This document shows positions 5,885 through 11,880 of a stretch of DNA of 11,880 nucleotides, one piece after another; the first letter of the stretch is position 1, and each line of letters starts with the position of its first letter. The stretch is from Bacillota bacterium (GTDB lineage: Bacteria; Bacillota; Clostridia; Christensenellales; Pumilibacteraceae). The notes under the pieces were generated by a model, which was not told the origin of the DNA, searched no databases, and saw only the letters and a program-made list of their open reading frames with translations. The stretch spans positions 1-11,880 of the forward strand of contig WQZE01000021.1 of the NCBI GenBank assembly GCA_009780875.1, read 5' to 3'. Both the position numbers and the translations under genes were made by a program.

Positions 5885-5941
5885 TGTAAATTGTTTTACA
5901 TATTTTGATAAAATTACAAATGTTTTACAAAAAATGTAAAA
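5885..5941 (+). promoter_or_regulatory. Palindromic operator array upstream of the HTH gene
   Basis: Two perfect dyads lie just upstream of the -35: TGTAAA-n4-TTTACA (5885-5900) and TTTTACA-n5-TGTAAAA (5923-5941). A further half-site, ATTACA (5913-5918), lies between them. Half-sites within each cluster start 10-11 bp apart, about one DNA turn, as expected for a dimeric repressor binding cooperatively. The right dyad ends 5 bp before TTGACA. The HTH protein encoded next is the obvious candidate ligand. Confidence 0.65.
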
Positions 5942-5946
5942 ATTTG

Positions 5947-5975
5947 TTGACAAGTTTAATTATTTATGATATTAT
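5947..5975 (+). promoter_or_regulatory. Promoter of the HTH-OLD-HEPN-NTase operon
   Basis: TTGACA (5947-5952), a 17-bp spacer and TATTAT (5970-5975) give a near-consensus promoter. The predicted start (~5981-5983) coincides with the ATG at 5982, and no Shine-Dalgarno site precedes that ATG. The message for the regulator is therefore probably leaderless. Confidence 0.75.
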
Positions 5976-5981
5976 GAATAT

Positions 5982-6461
5982 ATGAAAATTAGAGAAAGGT
6001 TGCAACAGTTGCAAATGAGAACAAGCGAACTGGCTACTTATTTGGAAATTTCACGCCCAACTTTATATAAGTATATTGAGTTGTATGATGCGGGGGTTCG
6101 AGATGGAATCAACAAAAGAGTGTTGAAGTTGTTGGGTTATATTGATGAAAACAAGGCAATTGGAAAAAGGGGAATCATTGCTTATGTGGCAAGTGGACGA
6201 CTGAATGAGTTGGATGGTATCTTGGGTGAAAAACAATTCTGTTTTTATGCAAAAGAGGGTAGTACGGACTTTGAATTACTGGGGCTTGTGCAAACCTATC
6301 TCAACAGTGCCTATGATGCTAATAATTTTGGAGATAAACTGGGGATGTTGTTGTTGAGTATTGAGCGAATGCGTTGTGGCGATGCTCTCAGTGAGCAAGA
6401 AAGAAAGATGGTGATAAAAATAATTGATAAGGATTCCAAAAATACAACAAAAAGGAGATAA
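5982..6461 (+). CDS. Small HTH DNA-binding protein, probable operon regulator
   Basis: A 159-residue protein. Residues about 12-32 (MRTSELATYLEISRPTLYKYI) have the helix-turn-helix pattern of DNA-binding proteins, with a small residue (A18) in the first helix and SRPTLYKYI as the recognition helix. The rest (about 40-159) is mostly helical by residue pattern and matches no family I recognise; it could be for dimerisation or sensing. The gene is preceded by a palindromic array and a promoter, and is followed after 5 nt by the OLD-like gene, so autorepression of the operon is the simplest model. Codon and base use are A/T-richer than in mntP or the GH2-like gene, in keeping with acquired DNA. 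The start at 5982 is the first ATG and lies only 6 nt after the -10 box. Confidence 0.75.
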   Translation: MKIRERLQQLQMRTSELATYLEISRPTLYKYIELYDAGVRDGINKRVLKLLGYIDENKAIGKRGIIAYVASGRLNELDGILGEKQFCFYAKEGSTDFELLGLVQTYLNSAYDANNFGDKLGMLLLSIERMRCGDALSEQERKMVIKIIDKDSKNTTKRR

Positions 6462-6466
6462 CAAAT

Positions 6467-8491
6467 ATGAGTAGAGCACGGCAAACCATAAAGGATGGGG
6501 GCAATGCAAACAAATTGGAGACGATCGGGTCTCATAAAGACGAGGAAAGCGTCACGATTGAGAGAAAAATTATTTTTAATGATTTTAGAAATATTTATTC
6601 TGAAAATAAAGAAGGCGGGAAGGAGAATGCGAGTGCAAAAAAGGAGAGTGGGTGTCGCATCAAATACAATGAACTGATAATCAATCGCAAAGGGACACAA
6701 TTGGAAGATTTGGGAGAATTGATTGTTTTGATTGGTGCCAATAATAGTGGCAAATCCAATGTGTTGCAAGGGTTGTTAAAAGCCAAAGCAAGTTTTGATA
6801 AATCTGTGGAGGCCACAGAATTTGTTTGGGACAAAGAGAAGGAACCTTATATAAAATTTTGCACCAATGGCATAGAGAAAAGTAGACAAACAAAATATTG
6901 GATGGTAGACAAAGGTGATGATTGCAGGGAGTATGGTGAATCACCCAAAAACCCACACAATAAGCCTACGCCTTTTGAGTATGCAATGAGCGATGTTTTG
7001 AGAGAATTCTTGCAAGGTGAGTGTAGGTTTGTAGAACTTGTGGGGAAAATGGATGCGTTGGAGAGCGTTGAGGGTGATGCAAATTTTGTCAAGGCGATGC
7101 AAGTGATTGAGACGGAAATCCCCAAAAAAGAAGCGGAACAAGTGCGTTTGGAAACGCAGTATAGGTACAACCAGCCATACTATGCACAACAAAAGCAAGT
7201 AATACAAACCAACATAACAAAACTTCAAAGCCTTGCAAAAGAAATGAAAGAGTACAAACTCGGATATGCAAAGCAAAAACAGTTGGATGATATTGTGCAA
7301 GCCAATTGTATACGGCAACTAGGAGTGAGCATTTTGCCAAATATCGTGGAGTATAGCGAAAGGGATATCAAGCAAAAAGAGTTTGAGGTGCAAAACCATC
7401 AGATTGAAACTTCCACTTTTTTTCAAAAACTGTTTGCGTTGATTGAGGTTGATTTGAAAAAAGTGCAAGAGAGATACGGTCTATACAAAGAACAGAAAAA
7501 CAAAATGATATTGACCACTTTTGCCAAAGAATTGAATGAAAAATTGAAGAAACTGAGTGACCAGTTTAATGCTTTGTATGTGAGTGGTGATGATGTTGGG
7601 AAATATAAATTCTTGCTGGATTTGGAGTCGGTCAACATATCGTTTTCTATTGCCATTGACAATGAGCAAAATGATATACCGCTTAATATTGACAAGCAGT
7701 CTACTGGGTTTAGGTGGTTTTTCAATTTTTATTTCAATTTACTCAATGATGCGAATTTGGACAGGGGTGATATTGTTTTGATGGATGAGCCTGGGACAAG
7801 TTTGCATATGCGTGGGCAAGTGGAACTGAGAAATTTTTTGAAAAACTATGCAAAGGAGTCTGGGATAACTTTTGTGATAGCAACGCATAGTCCGTTTTTT
7901 ATTGATGTAGACTATTTGGACGAATTGAGAATTATCAAAAAAGAAAATGGTTTTGCCAAGATTATCAATGATTTTACGCTCTCTCGGAATGATGGTAATA
8001 AAGATATGCTTTTTGATATTGTGAGTGCCTTGGCAGTGGGTAGGCATTGTGTTCTTAATCCTAACGACACGCTCATTTTCGTAGAGGGTGCTACTGATTA
8101 CAATTATTTGGTAGCGTTTAAAAAGTATTTTAAAAAAGACGGCATTGCGTTTTTGCCCATCAATGGATTGAGAGACAAGCATCTCATAGGCAAGTTGTGT
8201 GATATAGCAAAAGAGCCCATTCTTTTGGTAGATGGAGACAAAGCAGGAGAAATCGCAAACAAACAAAATGCAAAAGAGAAAGTTGAGATAATCAACCTTT
8301 GGGAAGTGGAAAAATCTTGGTTGACCATAGAAGATTTATTTGCAGGTGCGGACAAGGACAAGGTGAATGGAGACAATAAAACATACGCAAACTCGTGCAA
8401 TATCAAAAAGCATTGCGACGAGATTGAAAAAAGTTTTTCAAAAGAAACCATAAAAAATTTTGAACAGTTGTTTGCACGCTTGGAGTTGTAG
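6467..8491 (+). CDS. OLD-family ATPase with C-terminal TOPRIM nuclease domain
   Basis: A 674-residue protein with the layout of overcoming-lysogenization-defect (OLD) nucleases. Walker A is GANNSGKSN (90-98). A charged helical, possibly coiled-coil stretch spans about 215-365. An ABC-like signature QSTGFRW lies near 411-417, Walker B IVLMDEPG at 436-443, and the switch histidine is H474 in IATHSP. The TOPRIM domain follows: E540 in FVEGATD, G567, and D589/D591 in LVDGDKAGE, with IEDLF (621-625) as seen in OLD proteins. These are the metal-binding residues of the nuclease site, and all are present. The first ~62 residues are a polar extension with no recognised motif. AAGGAG before ATG 6467 sets the start. 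Relatives act in phage defence (OLD, Gabija GajA), but no UvrD-like helicase gene is adjacent here, so it should not be called Gabija. Confidence 0.88.
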   Translation: MSRARQTIKDGGNANKLETIGSHKDEESVTIERKIIFNDFRNIYSENKEGGKENASAKKESGCRIKYNELIINRKGTQLEDLGELIVLIGANNSGKSNVLQGLLKAKASFDKSVEATEFVWDKEKEPYIKFCTNGIEKSRQTKYWMVDKGDDCREYGESPKNPHNKPTPFEYAMSDVLREFLQGECRFVELVGKMDALESVEGDANFVKAMQVIETEIPKKEAEQVRLETQYRYNQPYYAQQKQVIQTNITKLQSLAKEMKEYKLGYAKQKQLDDIVQANCIRQLGVSILPNIVEYSERDIKQKEFEVQNHQIETSTFFQKLFALIEVDLKKVQERYGLYKEQKNKMILTTFAKELNEKLKKLSDQFNALYVSGDDVGKYKFLLDLESVNISFSIAIDNEQNDIPLNIDKQSTGFRWFFNFYFNLLNDANLDRGDIVLMDEPGTSLHMRGQVELRNFLKNYAKESGITFVIATHSPFFIDVDYLDELRIIKKENGFAKIINDFTLSRNDGNKDMLFDIVSALAVGRHCVLNPNDTLIFVEGATDYNYLVAFKKYFKKDGIAFLPINGLRDKHLIGKLCDIAKEPILLVDGDKAGEIANKQNAKEKVEIINLWEVEKSWLTIEDLFAGADKDKVNGDNKTYANSCNIKKHCDEIEKSFSKETIKNFEQLFARLEL

Positions 8492-8508
8492 TGATAAGGG
8501 GACGAAAA

Positions 8509-9258
8509 ATGAATTATTTGGACTTGTTTCCACAACTGCATTTTGCAAATGAACAAGAGCAAAAGAGGTTGAATGAGTATTGTCAAACGAAAGGGGTGTA
8601 TTTGCATAAGCAAGTTTATGAGGCTCTTTTGCACTGGGAGTCCAAGACTAAGGTGGTGTCGTATGAAGAGTTATCTGGTTTGATTAGGTATGATAAGACA
8701 TTGCGATATGGGCTTTATGTTTATTTGAGTGCGGCGGAGGAATATTTGCGTGCGGTGGTATGTGAAAAACTGGATGTTGCAAAGGAGATAGCAGAACCGC
8801 TGAGTTGTAAAATTTTGCAATACAATCAACAAAAAAAAGAGTGGATAGAAGAAACTCCTTTGATAGAGAAAAAAGACTTTAATCATTCACACCTATATGC
8901 TGCAACTTTCTCAAAGCATTGTGGGTTGCACACATTGATACAAATTGTCAAGATGCACAAATTGGTGGAGAGGGAACAAGATTGGGACTTGGTCAAAGAA
9001 CTACGAAACAAGGTTATGCATCATAATTTGCTTGTGTTGTCTCATTATACGGATAGGACGCACATTGAACAGGAAATAGCGAGTGTAGAGCAAGCAAGTG
9101 CGGCATTGTATAGAGTTTTGCCAAACGATGGGATGCGAAAAAGTTTGAACAAGGCCGTCAATATTGGAAATTTTAAGGATGGAGATTTGGGGGCTATGCC
9201 CAACGCAAAGATAATGAGACTAGGGAGGTTTGAAAATGGAGTATTTACCAAAATCTAA
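8509..9258 (+). CDS. Putative HEPN-domain RNase (Abi-like effector)
   Basis: A 249-residue, largely helical protein. ELRNKVMHHN contains R166-N167-x3-H171, the R-N-x-x-x-H catalytic signature of HEPN ribonucleases, placed after a long helix (about 151-166). An earlier amphipathic helix, RYGLYVYLSAAEEYLRAVV (66-84), matches the first helix expected of the fold. HEPN proteins with this motif are commonly toxins or abortive-infection effectors that cleave RNA. There is no signal peptide or membrane segment. ATG 8509 is preferred over GTG 8491 because AAGGGGA (8496-8502) sits at the right distance and the GTG overlaps the previous stop. It lies 17 nt after the OLD-like gene, and its end overlaps the next gene by 23 nt, suggesting coupled translation. 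The family assignment rests on the motif and context only. Confidence 0.65.
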   Translation: MNYLDLFPQLHFANEQEQKRLNEYCQTKGVYLHKQVYEALLHWESKTKVVSYEELSGLIRYDKTLRYGLYVYLSAAEEYLRAVVCEKLDVAKEIAEPLSCKILQYNQQKKEWIEETPLIEKKDFNHSHLYAATFSKHCGLHTLIQIVKMHKLVEREQDWDLVKELRNKVMHHNLLVLSHYTDRTHIEQEIASVEQASAALYRVLPNDGMRKSLNKAVNIGNFKDGDLGAMPNAKIMRLGRFENGVFTKI

Positions 9259-9916
9259 GAGCAAAGAGCCCAAGAGGATTTTTTTGAATGAGTTGATGCC
9301 AATGGTGAGAGATTTTTTGGGAAAAGAGTACGACAAGGGAAAATTTGTTTTTGCTACGCCAAGCCTTGTGGGGAGTGCTAAACGGAATTTGATATTGGCA
9401 AAATGTCAGAAAGGAAAATATTATGATTACGATTTTGACTATCAAGTTTTTTTAGAGAAAGTTCCCCACGAATTGGGTGCAAAGCAAACAAAGGCTGCTT
9501 TTCAAAGAGCCTTTGATGATGCAATTTGTGCTTTGAAAAAGAAAGAAAATATTGAGTTGCAGCCGTGCGAAGATTCTACCAATGTGCTGACAATTAAAAA
9601 GTTGAATATTGATGGGAACATAGAATATTCGTATGATATTGCTATACTACAAAAAAACAGCAAGGGGCACTTGATGATATTAAGGAATGAGAAAAAGGGC
9701 AACATCTATCATTTTGTAGAGTTGTCCAATTGTTGTTTTGGTGATTTTGGGAAAAAGAGTATCAAAATCAAAGGGATTGGTGAGTGGAATGCATTGAGAA
9801 AATTGTACAAGGAGAAAAAAGAACAGATGCAAAAGTTGCCAAAAGAGGACAGGAATCATTCTCTTTCTTTGCTTAAAGAGACGGTAAATGAAATATTGCA
9901 AAAAAGGGGGTATTGA
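9236..9916 (+). CDS. Putative nucleotidyltransferase of the Pol-beta fold
   Basis: A 226-residue protein. Residues 46-47 (GS in SLVGSAKRN), D66-F-D68 in YDFDYQVFL, and D134 in YSYDIAILQ reproduce the G-S, D-x-D and third-Asp pattern of Pol-beta-type nucleotidyltransferases, in order and on predicted strands. The GS to DxD distance (about 19 residues) is a little long but acceptable. Such enzymes modify proteins or RNA (MNT antitoxins, AbiEii) or make cyclic nucleotides (CBASS). Which applies here cannot be told. AGGGAGG (9222-9228) lies 7 nt before ATG 9236, favouring it over TTG 9230. The start lies inside the end of the HEPN gene, an arrangement typical of obligate partners. The protein ends in a Lys/Glu-rich helical tail. 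No close named family is recognised. Confidence 0.6.
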   Translation: MEYLPKSKSKEPKRIFLNELMPMVRDFLGKEYDKGKFVFATPSLVGSAKRNLILAKCQKGKYYDYDFDYQVFLEKVPHELGAKQTKAAFQRAFDDAICALKKKENIELQPCEDSTNVLTIKKLNIDGNIEYSYDIAILQKNSKGHLMILRNEKKGNIYHFVELSNCCFGDFGKKSIKIKGIGEWNALRKLYKEKKEQMQKLPKEDRNHSLSLLKETVNEILQKRGY

Positions 9917-10080
9917 GAGTTCACTTTTGAAAGTTATTTTTTAAATTTAGATAGAGTGTGTTTATAGCTGTATGTATCTGAATAGTTACTTTGGTGAGGA
10001 TGAGTTTTGAGAAAGAAAACCTTGTTTTGATAACAAAAGCTGAACGGTGGAATATTTTTTTGCGGATTGGACAAAATTAG

Positions 10081-10109
10081 TTGCAAAAAGTTGGCAAAAA
10101 TGGTATAAT
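10081..10109 (+). promoter_or_regulatory. Promoter of the GH2-like gene
   Basis: TTGCAA (10081-10086), 17 bp, and TATAAT (10104-10109), with an extended -10 TGG at 10101-10103 identical to that of the ribosomal-cluster promoter. The predicted start near 10116 leaves at most about 3 nt before ATG 10119. The rest of the gap from 9917 to 10080 shows only weak dyads (around 9927-9938 and 10023-10037) and no firm terminator. Confidence 0.7.
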
Positions 10110-10118
10110 AGTAGGATA

Positions 10119-11880
10119 ATGCAGAAGGTATGCTTGAATTCTAATTGGCTTTTGGATTTTGCGGGGCGTGATGGCGTGCGGGAGTCTAGTGGCGGTGCAA
10201 AGGTGGATTTGCCGTATTGTGTGAAGCACGAGAAGGCGTACTTTTGGCGTGGGCTTGATGATGTGGATTTGCGTGGTGTCAAGCGGGCGTTTTTGGTGAT
10301 TGATGGGGTGCAGGGCGGTGCCATTGTGTCCATCAACGGCGTGGTGGTTTCTAGCGTGGCTGGGGGCTATGAGCGGATTGATATCACCAAAAAGTTGGGG
10401 CGGATTGCCAACGAGATTTGCTTGGAGATTGATACACGGGATGGGTCTAGTGGTGTTGCAGGCGGTGTGTTTTTGTATACGACCGACCAAGATGTGTATG
10501 TAGAGCCTGATGGTGTGTTTGTGGGTGGAACCAAGATTGAGGGTGCAAAGGCGGTTCAGAATGTGCGTGTGACGGTGGGGTACTTGGGGGATGCCAAGGG
10601 TGACAGTAGAGCCGTGCAAGCAATGGTGGAGGTCTTTAATCACCGTGGCAAACGCAAGGCACGCAAACTCAAAAAATTCAAAATCAAAAAGAGTGGGTTG
10701 GTTGTCAATATTCCTATCAATATCAACAAACCTATTTTGTATAGACCTGCCAATGTGGATATTGAGGATGCAAGCGGTGAGTACACCAGCAACGGTAGCC
10801 CTTATATCTATGGTATCAAGGTGACTTTGCAAGAGGTGCCCACTTTGACAGCGGCACAAAAACTTGCCATCGTGATGGCAAAGAAGACCGGGCAAAAAGT
10901 GGCTCCCTTGCAACCTGTGGAGATAGATAGCATTGAGAGCAAGTTTGGTGTGCGGGCACTTGGGCGTCGTGGAAAAAACTTGATTTATAATGGCAAGGCT
11001 TTCAAATTCAACGGTGTCAAAATTAGCAATACCAACAGTGTCTTGGGTGCCATCTCCTTGCCAACCGTAGAAGAGACCAAGTTGAAAACAATCAAGGCAA
11101 ATGCATATAATATTGTAAGACCGGTGCAGTTTCCTACCGAGACATTTTTGAATGCTTGTGACAAGGTTGGGATTATGTGTATTGTGGATGTGTTTGGGGC
11201 GATGCCTTCGGGGATGGAGTTGTTTTACAACCTCAAATATGACACGATGCGAGAGAGCGTGATTGCTAGCAGGATTGCAATGCTACGCAACCATCCTTGC
11301 GTGATTGCTTATTGTGTGGGTGATTGCACAAATGCAAGTTATGGCAGAGCGGATTTGATGGAGTATGTGGAGAGCGTGGTTGCCACCATCCGAGGCATTG
11401 ATGACAAGAACTTGGTGACCGCAGTGGTGACCGAACTCGTGCCTACGGCAGATGAGTTGGAACAATACGGCGGTGCCAATGCCATCAAAAAATGGACAAG
11501 TGTCTCCTTGGGAGAACGCAAGGCTGTGGCGTTGGAGATTGGCAGAGAGAAAGATATTTTTGGACAAGTAAGCGAGAAGTATTGTGAACTGCTTGATTTT
11601 GTATGTTACAAAAACTTGTCGGATAGATATGAGGCGGATGCAAAAAAGTACCCCAAAAGATTGATGCTTGGCGTGGACCACTCCCCCAAAGATTTGGATG
11701 AGGCGATTAGCAGGGGCGAAGATTCTTTGAGTGTAGTGGGTGATATGGGTGGTGAGTATTGCTTTGATTATTATGGCAAGTCAACACCGGTCAACGAGTA
11801 CCGCCAAATTTTGACGGGGGCAAAAAACAAAGTTTGTATTGTTGCCTATGACAGTGACGCAGAGCCGGTCATCATCAATG
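10119..11880 (+). CDS. Glycoside hydrolase family 2-like protein, N-terminal part, altered active site
   Basis: The frame is open from ATG 10119 to the window edge (587 residues, 3' end missing). The layout follows GH2 enzymes such as beta-galactosidase and beta-glucuronidase: an N-terminal sugar-binding jelly-roll (LNSNWLLDF at 6-14, YFWRGL at 41-46, GGYERIDIT at 82-90), an immunoglobulin-like middle, then the barrel start FGVRALGRR and IYNGKAFKFNGVKI (289-302). RNHPCVIAYCVGDC (390-403) aligns with the family's RNHPS-x4-W-x-x-GNE block, but the acid/base Glu position is C403 and the preceding Asn is D402. The usual His after the NG-x-RGVN motif is also missing. Near the expected nucleophile the sequence reads LMLGVDHS (515-522), without a clear Glu. 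No signal peptide is seen, so it is cytoplasmic if functional. It may be a carbohydrate-binding pseudoenzyme or a diverged hydrolase. The start lies directly behind its promoter. Confidence 0.72.
   Translation, partial: MQKVCLNSNWLLDFAGRDGVRESSGGAKVDLPYCVKHEKAYFWRGLDDVDLRGVKRAFLVIDGVQGGAIVSINGVVVSSVAGGYERIDITKKLGRIANEICLEIDTRDGSSGVAGGVFLYTTDQDVYVEPDGVFVGGTKIEGAKAVQNVRVTVGYLGDAKGDSRAVQAMVEVFNHRGKRKARKLKKFKIKKSGLVVNIPININKPILYRPANVDIEDASGEYTSNGSPYIYGIKVTLQEVPTLTAAQKLAIVMAKKTGQKVAPLQPVEIDSIESKFGVRALGRRGKNLIYNGKAFKFNGVKISNTNSVLGAISLPTVEETKLKTIKANAYNIVRPVQFPTETFLNACDKVGIMCIVDVFGAMPSGMELFYNLKYDTMRESVIASRIAMLRNHPCVIAYCVGDCTNASYGRADLMEYVESVVATIRGIDDKNLVTAVVTELVPTADELEQYGGANAIKKWTSVSLGERKAVALEIGREKDIFGQVSEKYCELLDFVCYKNLSDRYEADAKKYPKRLMLGVDHSPKDLDEAISRGEDSLSVVGDMGGEYCFDYYGKSTPVNEYRQILTGAKNKVCIVAYDSDAEPVIIN

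Noticed and set aside
6467..9258. Gabija system
   Set aside because: The OLD-like protein resembles GajA in layout, but GajB is a UvrD-like helicase. The neighbour here has no Walker motifs and carries a HEPN signature instead.
9236..9916. Complete CBASS locus
   Set aside because: The NTase has the core triad, but there is no recognisable cyclic-nucleotide-sensing effector (SAVED, patatin, TM-effector) or Cap2/Cap3 gene nearby.

Overview
The window looks like a chromosomal segment from a low-GC, Gram-positive-type bacterium, most likely an uncultured member of the Clostridia. Three things suggest this. rpsD sits inside the alpha operon (rpsM-rpsK-rpsD-rpoA-rplQ). A KOW-domain protein precedes infA, as in Firmicutes. 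Genes inside operons carry strong purine-rich Shine-Dalgarno sites. Genus cannot be assigned from the sequence. Every gene is on the + strand.

Layout. 1-156 is the C-terminal end of an unrecognised gene. 205-888 is a MntP-type manganese exporter with an unusual cysteine-bearing loop. A near-consensus promoter at 953-981 then drives a translation/transcription cluster: KOW protein, infA, rpmJ, rpsM, rpsK, rpsD, rpoA, rplQ (1110-5765). Gaps inside this cluster are unusually wide (63 to 368 nt). Four of them hold hairpins, and the rpoA-rplQ gap also holds three copies of an imperfect ~35-nt repeat. Two terminators in tandem (5771-5850) close the cluster.

5885-9916 is an accessory, visibly more A/T-rich operon that looks like an anti-phage or toxin-type system. 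It has a palindromic operator array and a promoter, then a small HTH regulator, an OLD-like ATPase with a C-terminal TOPRIM nuclease domain, a HEPN-like putative RNase (R-N-x3-H motif), and a putative nucleotidyltransferase (GS, DxD, later D). The last three genes are tightly packed (17-nt gap, then a 23-nt overlap), so they are probably made together. I do not recognise this gene combination as a named system; it is the main discovery candidate here. A plausible reading is that the ATPase/TOPRIM protein senses or cuts foreign nucleic acid, the HEPN protein is an RNA-cutting effector, the nucleotidyltransferase modifies or signals to it, and the HTH protein represses the operon. All of that is inference from motifs.

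10119 to the window end is the N-terminal 587 residues of a glycoside-hydrolase-family-2-like protein in which the usual catalytic acid/base glutamate position reads Cys. A pattern across the window is that three promoters (mntP, the HTH regulator and the GH2-like gene) place the predicted transcription start at or within a few bases of the ATG with no Shine-Dalgarno site. This suggests leaderless mRNAs.
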